DNA from: Oscillospiraceae bacterium
GTDB lineage: Bacteria; Bacillota; Clostridia; Oscillospirales; Ruminococcaceae
Assembly (NCBI GenBank): GCA_029067895.1
Contig: JAIEDQ010000085.1
Location: 1 to 55,673 of the forward strand
Length of the DNA stretch: 55,673 nucleotides
Reading direction: 5' to 3'
The notes beneath the pieces are model-generated. The model worked only from the letters and a program-made list of their open reading frames with translations. It was not told where the DNA came from and ran no database searches. Position numbers and translations under genes: made by a program. Below, piece by piece: positions 35,939 to 44,420 of this stretch. How positions within the stretch are numbered: position 1 is the stretch's first letter; each line of letters begins with the position of its first letter.

Positions 35939-36688
35939 CTATTTGAACATATTCCATGACACATTCTTTTTGCGCTTTATGTAAAACTCTCCCGCGGCGG
36001 CAATAATAAGCGTTGCCGCTATGTAAATGATGATCCCGCTTACGCCCGAAAATATTTTCAGCGAGGACGAGGACATTGCATCGGGGGACATACCCGACAG
36101 CTCGTCCATAATGCCGCAGGCAAATGCAAAGCTGAACCCAATAAAAGCTCCTAAAATAATATTTAATTTGGTGCTTTTTTTCAGAAACGCTATGATACAA
36201 ATTATCTCTGTGATTATTGCCATCAGGGTAAACAGACCCGAAGCGCCGCGATAAACCATATATCCCCGCGATTCCTCGATAAGAGAAATAATGTGTCCGA
36301 TCGTAACGAACAGCACGTTTACAGCTGCGGCTTTTTCCCACATGATAATTTTGAAATTAAGCAGGTCGCGGGCTTCAAAGGGCAGACTGCACATAAATTT
36401 TGCGGGCATTACCGAGCCGTGATAAGCGTCCTGAGTGATCTTTTCATTGATTTCGTTATCAACGCCCACGGGAAACATACACACCAGAAACTGCACAAAT
36501 GTAAACATTGCCGACGCCGGAGCGATCATACATTCCCCGTCGTTAAGACCTGCTATGCTTGAGATCGTAATGATAGTGATTTGCAGCACAGCCACCAAAA
36601 GCATCAGCAGCCATGCCCTGCCGTATCTGCTGTAAAGATACATTGTCTTTTGCAGCTTAGCGGCTCTTTTTCTTTGCACCATTGTCAT
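35939..36688 (-). CDS. ABC transporter permease (YtrC/YtrD-like)
   Basis: A 249-residue integral membrane protein with about six helices. The N-terminus is basic (MVQRKRAAKLQ), followed by a first helix near 25-45. The middle contains FMCSLPFEARDLLNFKI, a cytoplasmic segment typical of ABC-2-type permeases. It overlaps the ATP-binding gene by four bases (ATGA) and has AAAGGAG eight bases upstream of the start. It is probably the main membrane partner of the ATPase at 36685-37554. Confidence 0.82.
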   Translation of the reverse strand: MTMVQRKRAAKLQKTMYLYSRYGRAWLLMLLVAVLQITIITISSIAGLNDGECMIAPASAMFTFVQFLVCMFPVGVDNEINEKITQDAYHGSVMPAKFMCSLPFEARDLLNFKIIMWEKAAAVNVLFVTIGHIISLIEESRGYMVYRGASGLFTLMAIITEIICIIAFLKKSTKLNIILGAFIGFSFAFACGIMDELSGMSPDAMSSSSLKIFSGVSGIIIYIAATLIIAAAGEFYIKRKKNVSWNMFK

Positions 36689-37554
36689 CTTGAGGACTCC
36701 TTTCTGTTCTGCCAGATTGAGAAGGTCAGCAGGTTTTCCACGTTGGGATTTTTCACCGACACGCCGTCGAATTTGGAAAGGTTCTCTCTCAGTATCAGGG
36801 ACTCGAAGCCTGTGTTCAGCTCTCTGAGACCGATAGTGTACTTTTCGTTTTCGCTTGTAAGCTTGCTGCTTGCGCCGCTGATAACGGCGTATCTGTCCTC
36901 GATAGCGTCAATGCTCATGGACTCCCGTATCTGTCCGTCAATAATAAGTGTGATAACATCGGCGATCTTGTCAAGGTCTCCCGTGATGTGGGTGGAGAAA
37001 AGCACGGAGCGTTTTCCGTCCGAAACAAAATCGCGGAGCAGGTCGAGAATTTCTATCCTTGCAACAGGGTCGAGACCTGCGGTGGGTTCGTCCAGAATAA
37101 GCAGCTCTGGGTTATGAGAAAGCGCCACCGCAAGCATAGCCTTTGTCTGCATACCCTTTGAAAGTGCGGATATTTTTTTCTTTTCGGGAAGCTCCCACTT
37201 TTTCAGGAAATTCGCGAACTTGTCGGCGTCCCAGTTGTCGTAGGCGTAGGAGCAGGCTTTTGCGGTACGGGCGAGAGTGGTTGCGTAGAAAAAGAAGCTC
37301 TCGTCGGAAACATAGCCTATCTTGTTTTTCACGGCGATCTCGTCGTTAATGTTGTCCAGACCGCAAACCTTGACCGTGCCGCCGTCGCGGTTTATCATGT
37401 TCATTATAAGGCGGATAATGGTTGTCTTGCCCGCGCCGTTCTGCCCGATAAGACCCATCACAGTCCCCGGCTCTATCTCAAAGGACGCGTCCTTGAGCGT
37501 GAAATCCTTATAGCTTTTCGCAAGACCGTTTATACTTAAAATCATGTTATTCAT
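36685..37554 (-). CDS. ABC transporter ATP-binding protein
   Basis: The 289-residue nucleotide-binding subunit of the cassette. Walker A is GQNGAGKTT (about residues 38-46), the signature motif is LSKGM in place of LSGGQ (usual in YtrB/antibiotic-export ATPases), Walker B is LLILDEPTAGLDP and the switch histidine lies in STHITGDLD. The C-terminal 70 residues are an extension. It overlaps gntR by eight bases, with GGAGG inside gntR serving as its ribosome binding site. The cassette resembles B. subtilis ytr operons, which respond to cell-wall antibiotics; the substrate is not known here. Confidence 0.93.
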   Translation of the reverse strand: MNNMILSINGLAKSYKDFTLKDASFEIEPGTVMGLIGQNGAGKTTIIRLIMNMINRDGGTVKVCGLDNINDEIAVKNKIGYVSDESFFFYATTLARTAKACSYAYDNWDADKFANFLKKWELPEKKKISALSKGMQTKAMLAVALSHNPELLILDEPTAGLDPVARIEILDLLRDFVSDGKRSVLFSTHITGDLDKIADVITLIIDGQIRESMSIDAIEDRYAVISGASSKLTSENEKYTIGLRELNTGFESLILRENLSKFDGVSVKNPNVENLLTFSIWQNRKESSR

Positions 37555-37930
37555 TATCGTTACCTCCGTAAATTTTTTTCATTTCATTGTCAAGACGTTC
37601 TATTGGCACGCCCAGCCTTTTAAGCTCCTCCGCCTGCCTGATGAACTGCTCCATTACCTCTCCTATGTGTTTTTCCTGCAACATACCTATATCCTCCGTT
37701 TTCACGAATGTACCCTTTCCCGCAACGGTGTATATCAGACCGTCACGCTCCAGATCGGAGTACGCTCTTTTTGTTGTTATCATGCTTACGTTCAGGTCGG
37801 CGGCAAGCTGTCTTACGCTTGGCATAAGCTGATGTGCTTTCAGCTCGCCGCTCAGAATGGCTTCCTTAATGCCGTCCTTGACCTGCTCGTACATGGGCTT
37901 GTCGCCCGCGGCATTAATAAATAAATTCAC
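37547..37930 (-). CDS. GntR-family (YtrA subfamily) transcriptional regulator
   Basis: A short GntR repressor, 127 residues: winged helix (PMYEQVKDGIKEAILSGELK through MITTKRAYSDLERDGLIY) plus only about 45 residues more, as in the YtrA subfamily that controls ABC exporters. The start is GTG at 37930 with GGAGG nine bases upstream. It is first in the cassette and very likely autoregulates through a site near its promoter, where CTTAAAGCTTTAAG (37960-37973), a perfect 14-base palindrome, overlaps a TATACT box. Confidence 0.92.
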   Translation of the reverse strand: MNLFINAAGDKPMYEQVKDGIKEAILSGELKAHQLMPSVRQLAADLNVSMITTKRAYSDLERDGLIYTVAGKGTFVKTEDIGMLQEKHIGEVMEQFIRQAEELKRLGVPIERLDNEMKKIYGGNDNE

Positions 37931-37959
37931 CGATCAATTCCTCCTTTGAAATTGTTTAT

Positions 37960-38002
37960 CTTAAAGCTTTAAGTATAGTGACACCGATTCAGTCCCGATC
38001 AA
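37960..38002 (-). promoter_or_regulatory. Candidate promoter and operator of the GntR/ABC cassette
   Basis: On the minus strand TTGATC (38002-37997) and TATACT (37977-37972) are 19 bases apart, a little long. The perfect palindrome CTTAAAGCTTTAAG overlaps the -10 box. The -35 box lies within the end of the upstream UDG-like gene. Confidence 0.5.
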
Positions 38003-38774
38003 TGCCGTGCTGTTTCAAGCATCTCCGGGTTTCAGCGGCTTCTGTAAAAGCATCATTCACTGCCGAAAGGATTTTTTCTTCATATCCTTTTTGCCGCTGT
38101 CCCCAATTCGGGTGATATGTAAAAATGTAGCATATATCATTTTCAGAAATGGCCTTCATCTTTTCTTTTCTCCATTGGGAGTTGTCACCTAAGCCATTGG
38201 GGTACAGTTTTTTGAATACTGACGGAAGTTCTTTTTCAAGAGAAACACCATACCATCCGAAAAAGATCACAACTGTTGGCTTCAGCAGAGTTATCTCCTC
38301 AGAGAGGATTGCCGTTGGCGTCTGATGAAGAGCAAGCCGCTGCTCCTTCTTCAAGGCACATTTTGATCCGAGCCTATGAATTTTATCCAGATTTGTCCAA
38401 GTTAGAGAAATCTCATTCGGACCGCGCAGCGCTTTGATCTTGCGGATACGATTCCAGAATGCGCTGTTGTTTCTTTTATAAAGCGGATCTCTGTTGCAGC
38501 CTGTGTCAGGTGTATCCTCCAATTGACCGGCAATATATTCACGGTTAAACGTCTGTACACATTCAATAGGCATATCGAAATCTTTGTGTTTGAAGCCGTG
38601 ACCTTCTTCCCCTACGATCAAAACACGGAATTTTCGCTCGTACCAATCATCAGGGATATGGAGATAGTACGGATAGGAAAACTCCTTGCACAAAAGCTGA
38701 GGACATACATCTTTCAGCTCCGATTTCCATGACTGATATAATTTCAGTAACTCCTTTCGGCTTTCCTGAACCAT
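37989..38774 (-). CDS. Uracil-DNA glycosylase superfamily-like protein
   Basis: A 261-residue cytoplasmic protein. VLIVGEEGHGFKHK (about 50-63), TWTNLDKIHRLG (about 124-135), VVIFFGWYG and a late YIFTYHPNWGQRQ match the motif order of the UDG superfamily (active-site loop, central strand, H-P-rich loop). It has no Fe-S cysteine set and is not a classic family 1 Ung. It could be a DNA repair enzyme or a catalytically distinct relative. GTGAGG precedes the ATG at 38774. The gene stands alone upstream of the GntR/ABC cassette. Confidence 0.7.
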   Translation of the reverse strand: MVQESRKELLKLYQSWKSELKDVCPQLLCKEFSYPYYLHIPDDWYERKFRVLIVGEEGHGFKHKDFDMPIECVQTFNREYIAGQLEDTPDTGCNRDPLYKRNNSAFWNRIRKIKALRGPNEISLTWTNLDKIHRLGSKCALKKEQRLALHQTPTAILSEEITLLKPTVVIFFGWYGVSLEKELPSVFKKLYPNGLGDNSQWRKEKMKAISENDICYIFTYHPNWGQRQKGYEEKILSAVNDAFTEAAETRRCLKQHGIDRD

Positions 38775-38899
38775 GACAAAACCTCACTTTTGCAAACTTG
38801 TGTAAATCTTGTACACCAAACACCTCTCAAACCGACGAAGCTGTTGAAACGCAAGGAGTTCGGGCGGCTGATACCTTTATCATTCAAGTATCGGTACAA

Positions 38900-38939
38900 C
38901 TGTGTATACTGTGTATCTCTATATATACAGTATACACAG
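38900..38939. repeat. 17-bp imperfect inverted repeat in the 38775-39217 intergenic region
   Basis: CTGTGTATACTGTGTAT and ATATACAGTATACACAG are complementary at 15 of 17 positions around a six-base loop. It lies between divergent genes and may be an operator, a cruciform or a terminator of unseen transcripts. It does not match the Firmicute LexA box. Confidence 0.65.
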
Positions 38940-38983
38940 CTATGCACAGTTTGTCAACAGGTAACGAAAAATTTCTTTGTATT

Positions 38984-39043
38984 TGTAGGAATGCACAAAT
39001 ATTGCAAAAGTTGTTGTGCATTTCTACAAATATGTGGTATAAT
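38984..39043 (+). promoter_or_regulatory. Promoter and 15-bp inverted-repeat operator of the YcdB/SLH gene
   Basis: TGTAGGAATGCACAA (38984-38998) and TTGTGCATTTCTACA (39014-39028) match at 14 of 15 positions. The second arm contains the -35 box TTGTGC (39014-39019), 18 bases before TATAAT (39038-39043). This is a strong candidate repressor site; the regulator is unknown. Confidence 0.6.
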
Positions 39044-39123
39044 GAAAAAAATCGCCTGTGTGAATTGTATTACCTATAGAACATTTACCGCGGAGCATTT
39101 TGTGCAAGCTTTATGTCAAAACA

Positions 39124-39205
39124 AATTCTCGTCTCGGGAGAACAGTACGGTTACTCGCTATTGACGGCGGCAAGCAAAAAGGCTCAGCCTTTCGCGGTTC
39201 TGAAA
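39124..39205 (+). ncRNA. Structured RNA-like element, copy B, in the leader of the YcdB/SLH gene
   Basis: The leader contains TTCTC-GTCTCG-GGAGAA, then GGCGGCAAGC, then AAAGGCT-C-AGCCTTT (39179-39193), followed within 25 bases by AAAGGA and the ATG at 39218. It matches element A (34418-34490) in order, loop sequence and last hairpin, with base-pair-preserving differences in the first stem. An outer stem GAGAAC/GGTTCT (39137-39201) would sequester sequence near the ribosome binding site, so a translational switch is conceivable. Confidence 0.45.
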
Positions 39206-39217
39206 GGATATGATCAA

Positions 39218-41545
39218 ATGAAAAAAACTACCATGAAAACAGCGGCTGCGATAATGGCTGCAATGCTGGCGGGTACGGCGTGCGCTCCGATTGCGGCGGC
39301 GGTATACACTCCCGCAGTTCCCACTTCAAAAGCTTCGGGAACAACAGCAGGCAAAAAGGAGGACGCGTCCATGAAAGCCGCTCTGACAGAGGTCAAAAAG
39401 CGTATCGACGTTCCCGAAGAGCTGTCGGAATTTACCTATGCCGAAAGCAAGGTGTACAGCAAAACGGGCTACAACTTCAACTGGAATACTCCCAATGGCG
39501 CAAAGGAACACAAGAGCATAAACGTAACAATAATCGGCGGTGTTATCACAGAATATTCTCGTCAGGGCTTTGGCGATGACGACGGCTTCCGCAGCTATGA
39601 ACCGAGACTTGCAAAGCTGTCTCAGCAGGAGGTTCTTGCAAAGGCAAAGGAAAGCTTTAAGAAAATCAATCCCGACATTTATAATGAATGTAAGTTTGAA
39701 CTTAGCAATCTAAGTCTTACATCGTCGGAGGCACGCGTAGCGATCTCCCGCAGCGTGAACGGCGTTGATGTTTACGATAACGGCGGCAGCATACGCATAA
39801 ATCAGAATACGGGCGAGCTGGCGGAAATTAGCCTGACATGGTGGGAAGGCGCGAAATTCTCCGACGCGAAAACCGCCAAGACCGAAGCGGATATACAGGA
39901 GGCGTATAAGACTCTCTGCACGCTTACACCCTACTACCGTATTTCTTACAAGTGGGACGAAAAATCCAAGAAGTCCAAGCCTACGGTAAGGATAGTCTAT
40001 GCGCCCGACTATACGGACGAAATAGACGCCTACACAGGCAAGGCTTCAACCATCTGGGAGGACATGGAAAAGGCGGGCGGCAGCCGTTACTACGGAAACG
40101 TTATGTACGCCAATCCCGCAACGGGAATAGGCTACGACATTACCGCTGATGCCGGATATGGTATGGACGACGACGCTCTTGACGAAGAAGTATCGTTCAG
40201 CGAAGAAGAGCTTAAAAAGCTTGACCAGAACTCCAAGCTGCTTAAAACGGACGATGTTACCGCTCTTCTGAAAAAGGATAAGTTCGTTGCCCTTACAGAC
40301 AGCTACAAGCTGAAAAACTATAATGTGTCCTCCCAAAAGGACGACAGCGGCAAGGAAAGCTTTACCATGTACGTCAGCTACGAGCTTGATACCAAAAAGC
40401 CCACTGCCAAGGATTACTACAAATATGTGACCGTCACCCTTGATGCGGAAACAGGCAAGATACTGAACCTTAACAAATACGGCGATCAGATCGAAAAAAA
40501 TGATTTTGACAAGCTTGACGTGAAAAAGGCGAACGCTGTTGCCGAGGAGGTCGCCAAGACCTATGCCAAGGACATTTTCTCCCAGTACAAAGCCGACAAG
40601 TCCAACTCCGAACCTGTTAAGGTGATAGACACTATAGAGATCATGGATCAGGAAAAAAACAAGAAGATCAAGGAGAATTTGTACGAAAAGAACAGGACAT
40701 TTGTCTTTAACCGCTTTGCAAACGGCATTCAGGTGTCGAACAACACTATACGTGTGACCGTTGACATAAACGGCGTTGTTACTTACTACGACACCGACCA
40801 CACCGAGAACATAACGTTCCCCGCGGCGGATGTCATCAGCACAGACGAAGCCTTTAAAAAGCTGTTTGAGCAGAAAGAATTCAAAAAATATTACAACGGC
40901 TGGGTGACCAAGGACGGCGAATTCAAGACCTATCTGCTGTACGATATGGACGGCTTTACCCTTAACGCAAAGTCGGGAAAAATATGCAACTGGGACGGAA
41001 GCGTCAGCGAAACAAGCTCTACGGGCTACTATCCCGAAGCTAAGTTCACCGACATAAAGGATATCCCTCAGCGCGAGGCTATTCTTGAAATGCAGAAGTA
41101 CGGCGTTACTCTCAGGACTGACGGAAAGAAATTCCTGCCCGATACCCCGATCACCGAGGCAGAATTTTCAGAGCTGCTGGCCAATCTGTTCGGCGATGCT
41201 GTAGTGTTTGCGGACGAGGTAGACATTGCAGACGATGATTCTCCGGAAGCCAAAGCCCAGGCAGAAGCCGAGAAAAAGGACAGAGCCGAGACCACCCGAA
41301 GAGAAGCGGCTGTAATGTTCGCGCAGATGTACGATCACAGCAGGATTGCAGAGCTCAGCGGAATTTTCAGGTCGTTCTACAGCGACATAAAGACCAGCGA
41401 CGAAAACGCGGGACACATTGCCATTGCATACGCAAAGGGTTTCTTCGGCAAAACAGCCGACGGAAAATTCCACAGCGAAAAGGTTATCACCCGCGCGGAA
41501 GCAGTACAGCTTATTTACGATTATCTCAAGCTTTTGTCAAAGTGA
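39218..41545 (+). CDS. Secreted YcdB/YcdC-domain protein with C-terminal SLH-like domains
   Basis: A 775-residue exported protein. A signal peptide covers residues 1-30 (MKKTTMKTAAAIMAAMLAG). The central part has PepSY-like/YcdB-YcdC repeats: YSRQGFGDDDGFRSYEP, VNGVDVYDNGGSIRINQNTGEL and, in the second half, FVFNRFANGIQVSNN and TVDINGVVTYYD. The C-terminal ~140 residues resemble S-layer homology repeats (MQKYGVTLRTDGKKFLPDTP; HIAIAYAKGFFGKTADGKF; VITRAEAVQLIYDYL). It probably sits on the cell wall, and the function is unknown. A frame open from 39113 is rejected because the signal peptide and AAAGGA fit 39218. Confidence 0.87.
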   Translation: MKKTTMKTAAAIMAAMLAGTACAPIAAAVYTPAVPTSKASGTTAGKKEDASMKAALTEVKKRIDVPEELSEFTYAESKVYSKTGYNFNWNTPNGAKEHKSINVTIIGGVITEYSRQGFGDDDGFRSYEPRLAKLSQQEVLAKAKESFKKINPDIYNECKFELSNLSLTSSEARVAISRSVNGVDVYDNGGSIRINQNTGELAEISLTWWEGAKFSDAKTAKTEADIQEAYKTLCTLTPYYRISYKWDEKSKKSKPTVRIVYAPDYTDEIDAYTGKASTIWEDMEKAGGSRYYGNVMYANPATGIGYDITADAGYGMDDDALDEEVSFSEEELKKLDQNSKLLKTDDVTALLKKDKFVALTDSYKLKNYNVSSQKDDSGKESFTMYVSYELDTKKPTAKDYYKYVTVTLDAETGKILNLNKYGDQIEKNDFDKLDVKKANAVAEEVAKTYAKDIFSQYKADKSNSEPVKVIDTIEIMDQEKNKKIKENLYEKNRTFVFNRFANGIQVSNNTIRVTVDINGVVTYYDTDHTENITFPAADVISTDEAFKKLFEQKEFKKYYNGWVTKDGEFKTYLLYDMDGFTLNAKSGKICNWDGSVSETSSTGYYPEAKFTDIKDIPQREAILEMQKYGVTLRTDGKKFLPDTPITEAEFSELLANLFGDAVVFADEVDIADDDSPEAKAQAEAEKKDRAETTRREAAVMFAQMYDHSRIAELSGIFRSFYSDIKTSDENAGHIAIAYAKGFFGKTADGKFHSEKVITRAEAVQLIYDYLKLLSK

Positions 41546-41570
41546 TTTCTTCATAATCTTTCTCCATAAA

Positions 41571-41618
41571 AACAGTCCCGCGGAGACCACTGATCGGTCT
41601 CCGCGGGACTGCTGTTTT
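41571..41618 (+). terminator. Terminator after the YcdB/SLH gene
   Basis: CAGTCCCGCGGAGACC and GGTCTCCGCGGGACTG form a perfect 16-bp stem followed by CTGTTTTATG; AAAA on the left allows use by the convergent gene as well. Confidence 0.9.
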
Positions 41619-41641
41619 ATGTCTTAAAGCAATGCCGGTTA

Positions 41642-42766
41642 TTATTTAATTGTAATTTCCTGAGTGGGGTCAAGTCCGTTTCTCAGTTCGAGGACAACGC
41701 TTTCCGCACTGTCCAAGTCGATATGCTCAAACTGAAGCACGCAGACAAATTCGTCGCTGTCCGACGCTTCCAGTATTGCATAGGGCTGTCCGTTATAGTA
41801 TTCGTCAAGACCGCTTCTGAGATACGGAACATACTCGCCGTCCACCCGAAGCCTTACGGGGCATCTGTCATCCGAAAATTCGATTTTGTCTTGTGGTATG
41901 GCAAGGATAGTTCTGCCCTGTTTTCTGCCAGCGCCCCAGAGAGCCCAATTGTCGTCATAGGCGCTCTTGTATATGGGATAGGAAATATCCACTTTTGTGG
42001 CGTAAACGGTAGACACGACCTGCTTTACGGTGCATTCGATATTGTTTGACGAAGCGGGAGCGTCAAGCTCGATCGTTTTCGCGGGACGGATAACGCTCTT
42101 GTCGGGAACAAATCCGAGAGAAAGCTTTGTGGGAGTTCTGGTAAATAAATATTTCGCGCCGCTCTCACAGTTCACGGCTTGTATGTCGAAAAACAGCTTC
42201 ACCTGATTTTCCGTCGCCGATTCCGACCAGTAGGGATAGCACTTTGTCCTGAAAATATAAACCGTCTCTCCGTTTTCGTCGGCAACGGGTACGCCGTCGT
42301 AGGTAGTCCAGCATATTTCATCGGTGTCCGCGCATGTCTCGTCGTAGGTCAGTATGTCCAGAGAAAGCTTTTTCAGATCGTCGGGGGGATCCTTCAGCTT
42401 TGCTTCCAGAATAACGCAGCAGTCCTCATAGTCACCGATAAAAGCCGATGCCCTGACGGAAAGCAGATCGTTTTCGGCGGAAATGTCCAGCGGCTGATAA
42501 GAGCCCTCTTCAAGCTTTGCCGCGGAAATGTTATCATCAAACTTGTTCCGCATGACAGTACCCAGATCGAAAAATCCCGTAACCGCAGCGGTTGTGATAG
42601 ATACGGCAAGCACTGCCGCCGCCGATAACAACACAGCGGCTGTCTTTTTCAGCGCGGGACGCTTTTTGATTTCATGCGGAGCGTTTCTCTCCGCCGCTTC
42701 GTAAATCCTGTTTTTCAATTCGTCGGAAGCGGTAAGCTTCCCGAAAATATTTTTTAGCTCATTCAT
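41642..42766 (-). CDS. DUF4179-type anti-sigma-like membrane protein
   Basis: A 374-residue protein with a cytoplasmic N-terminus (about 1-45), one membrane helix (about 46-66, KTAAVLLSAAAVLAVSITTAA) and a large extracytoplasmic part beginning with a DUF4179-like region (GDYEDCCVILEAKL). It lies 15 bases after an ECF sigma factor gene and is almost certainly cotranscribed, so the N-terminus probably holds the sigma factor at the membrane until a signal arrives. No classic zinc-binding anti-sigma motif is present. AAAGGAG precedes the start. Confidence 0.83.
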   Translation of the reverse strand: MNELKNIFGKLTASDELKNRIYEAAERNAPHEIKKRPALKKTAAVLLSAAAVLAVSITTAAVTGFFDLGTVMRNKFDDNISAAKLEEGSYQPLDISAENDLLSVRASAFIGDYEDCCVILEAKLKDPPDDLKKLSLDILTYDETCADTDEICWTTYDGVPVADENGETVYIFRTKCYPYWSESATENQVKLFFDIQAVNCESGAKYLFTRTPTKLSLGFVPDKSVIRPAKTIELDAPASSNNIECTVKQVVSTVYATKVDISYPIYKSAYDDNWALWGAGRKQGRTILAIPQDKIEFSDDRCPVRLRVDGEYVPYLRSGLDEYYNGQPYAILEASDSDEFVCVLQFEHIDLDSAESVVLELRNGLDPTQEITIK

Positions 42767-42781
42767 TATATTGCACTCCTT

Positions 42782-43261
42782 TCAAAGCCCGTCGTCAAGC
42801 AGGTCTTTAAGCATTTCTCTGCCGCGCCTGAGCCTGCTTTTCAGCGTGTTTTCATTGCACCGAAGCAGCTCGGACAGTTCTTTAAGAGAGTACCCGCAGA
42901 AGCAGTGGAGGTACAGAACCTCCCGATAAGCGGGCGGCATTGACATTATGCGCTCCATGACCAGACGCTCGTGGCTGTCCTCGTAATAGGCGTTGATGAA
43001 GTCGAGGGATTCGGTTCTGTGACGGAAACGAAACCGCAGGAAATTTTTGCATTCGTTTACCGCGACTCTTATAAGCCATGCTTTCAGATATTCGGTATCC
43101 CGCGAAAGCATGACGCTGTTTTTGAACAGCTTTAGGAAAACGTTCTGGCAGCAGTCCTCGGCGTCCTGTCTGCTGCCGAGGCGAAGCAGACAAAGACCTG
43201 TCACCATATCGGAGTAATTTTCCACAGCCTGTTCAAAGAGTATTTTTTCGTTGCCGTCCAT
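42782..43261 (-). CDS. ECF RNA polymerase sigma factor
   Basis: A 159-residue group 4 sigma factor. Region 2 has RQDAEDCCQNVFLKLF and LKAWLIRVAVNECKNFLR (about 32-80); region 4 has MPPAYREVLYLHCFCGYSLKELSELL and CNENTLKSRLRRGREML (quoted here in parts: YREVLYLHCFCGYS, LKELSELL). I chose the ATG at 43261 with GGGAGGTG upstream; the longer frame to 43321 runs over promoter sequence. It is followed by its probable anti-sigma partner. Confidence 0.93.
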   Translation of the reverse strand: MDGNEKILFEQAVENYSDMVTGLCLLRLGSRQDAEDCCQNVFLKLFKNSVMLSRDTEYLKAWLIRVAVNECKNFLRFRFRHRTESLDFINAYYEDSHERLVMERIMSMPPAYREVLYLHCFCGYSLKELSELLRCNENTLKSRLRRGREMLKDLLDDGL

Positions 43262-43313
43262 AACCGCACCTCCCGACAAGGACGAAGCATTGGTGTCTGC
43301 CGTCCTCTGAAAG

Positions 43314-43385
43314 TAATACACCGCGGAGGGTAAAAAGGTTGCATGAATCTAAAAATATTATACCGTAATTTTTCCCGCGCCGCAA
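43314..43385 (-). promoter_or_regulatory. Promoters of the ECF sigma operon
   Basis: Two signals on the minus strand. A housekeeping promoter: TTGCGG (43385-43380), 17 bases, TATAAT (43362-43357). Further downstream, TGCAACCTTTTT followed after about 12 bases by GTGTATT (43343-43314) looks like an ECF-type -35 AACC box and -10, so the sigma factor may also drive its own transcription. The second is inferred. Confidence 0.5.
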
Positions 43386-43467
43386 TACTTTAGCGAGCTT
43401 GCACAAAAAATATTTCACTCATTAAATTAAAATTTAGCGCCGATAAGAGGTATTATTCAAAAAAATG

Positions 43468-43496
43468 TTGAAATTTCGTTGCAAATATGATATAAT
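43468..43496 (+). promoter_or_regulatory. thyA promoter
   Basis: TTGAAA (43468-43473) and TATAAT (43491-43496) with a 17-base spacer, 31 bases before the thyA ATG. Confidence 0.75.
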
Positions 43497-43527
43497 ATTA
43501 TATAACTATATTTTAGGAGGACGGTCA

Positions 43528-44358
43528 ATGAGCCGCGCAGATGAAATTTTTACCGCGAACATAAAGGATATTCTGGAAAACGGCGTTTCCGATGAGGGTA
43601 TGGACGTCCGTCCCAGATGGCAGGACGGCTCTCCCGCGCATACCATAAAAAAATTCGGCATTGTAAACCGCTACGATCTGTCAGAGGAATTTCCCATTAT
43701 GACCCTTCGCAGGACGTTTTTCAAAACCGTGATAAAGGAGCTTCTCTGGATATGGCAGAAAAAGTCCAATAACATCGGCGACCTTGACGCGCATATATGG
43801 GACAGCTGGGCGGACGAAAACGGCTCTATCGGCAAGGCTTACGGCTACCAGATGGGCGTTAAGCATCATTACCCCGAGGGGGATTTCGACCAGGTGGACA
43901 GGGTGCTTTATGACTTAAAGCACAATCCCGCAAGCCGCAGGATAATTACAAACCTGTACAATCACCACGACCTGTCCGAAATGAACCTTTACCCCTGCGC
44001 CTACAGCATGACCTTCAACGTGTCCGGAAACAGGCTCAACGCCATTCTGAACCAGCGTTCGCAGGATATGCTTGCGGCTAACAACTGGAACGTCTGCCAG
44101 TACGCCGTACTGGTGCATATGCTTGCACAGGTAAGTGGTCTGGAGGCGGGCGAGCTTGTACACGTCATTGCGGACGCGCATATTTACGATAGGCACGTCC
44201 CCATTGTCAGGGAGCTTATCAAAAATGAAACGTACCCCGCTCCGAAATTTATTATAGACAAATCGGTGACGGATTTTTACGATTTCACTCCCGACAGCTT
44301 TTCTCTCGAAGATTATCGGTATAATACCGAGGATATAAAATTCCCCGTGGCGATATAG
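43528..44358 (+). CDS. thyA: Thymidylate synthase (ThyA)
   Basis: Makes dTMP from dUMP, using 5,10-methylenetetrahydrofolate as carbon donor and reductant. 276 residues from the ATG at 43528, preceded by AGGAGG; the longer frame to 43465 covers the promoter. Cys157 in LYPCAYSMTF is the nucleophile; QRSQDM and the HIYDRH segment bind dUMP. The pairing with folA makes sense, since ThyA oxidises folate to dihydrofolate, which DHFR reduces. Confidence 0.96.
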   Translation: MSRADEIFTANIKDILENGVSDEGMDVRPRWQDGSPAHTIKKFGIVNRYDLSEEFPIMTLRRTFFKTVIKELLWIWQKKSNNIGDLDAHIWDSWADENGSIGKAYGYQMGVKHHYPEGDFDQVDRVLYDLKHNPASRRIITNLYNHHDLSEMNLYPCAYSMTFNVSGNRLNAILNQRSQDMLAANNWNVCQYAVLVHMLAQVSGLEAGELVHVIADAHIYDRHVPIVRELIKNETYPAPKFIIDKSVTDFYDFTPDSFSLEDYRYNTEDIKFPVAI

Positions 44359-44420
44359 AAGCAAGGGGAAATTATAAGCCGCAAGCTAAACGCTATAGTA
44401 AATGTGATCCCGATAATGCT

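Noticed and set aside
38900-38939. LexA/SOS box
   Set aside because: The arms resemble the E. coli CTGT...ACAG pattern, but the spacing is too long and the Firmicute LexA box has a different consensus.
38744-38947. Minus-strand frame of 67 codons upstream of the UDG-like gene
   Set aside because: It is composed largely of the inverted-repeat region and has no ribosome binding site.
39113-39217. Upstream extension of the YcdB/SLH gene
   Set aside because: The extension would put 35 residues before a clear signal peptide and covers the structured element B; AAAGGA fits the ATG at 39218.
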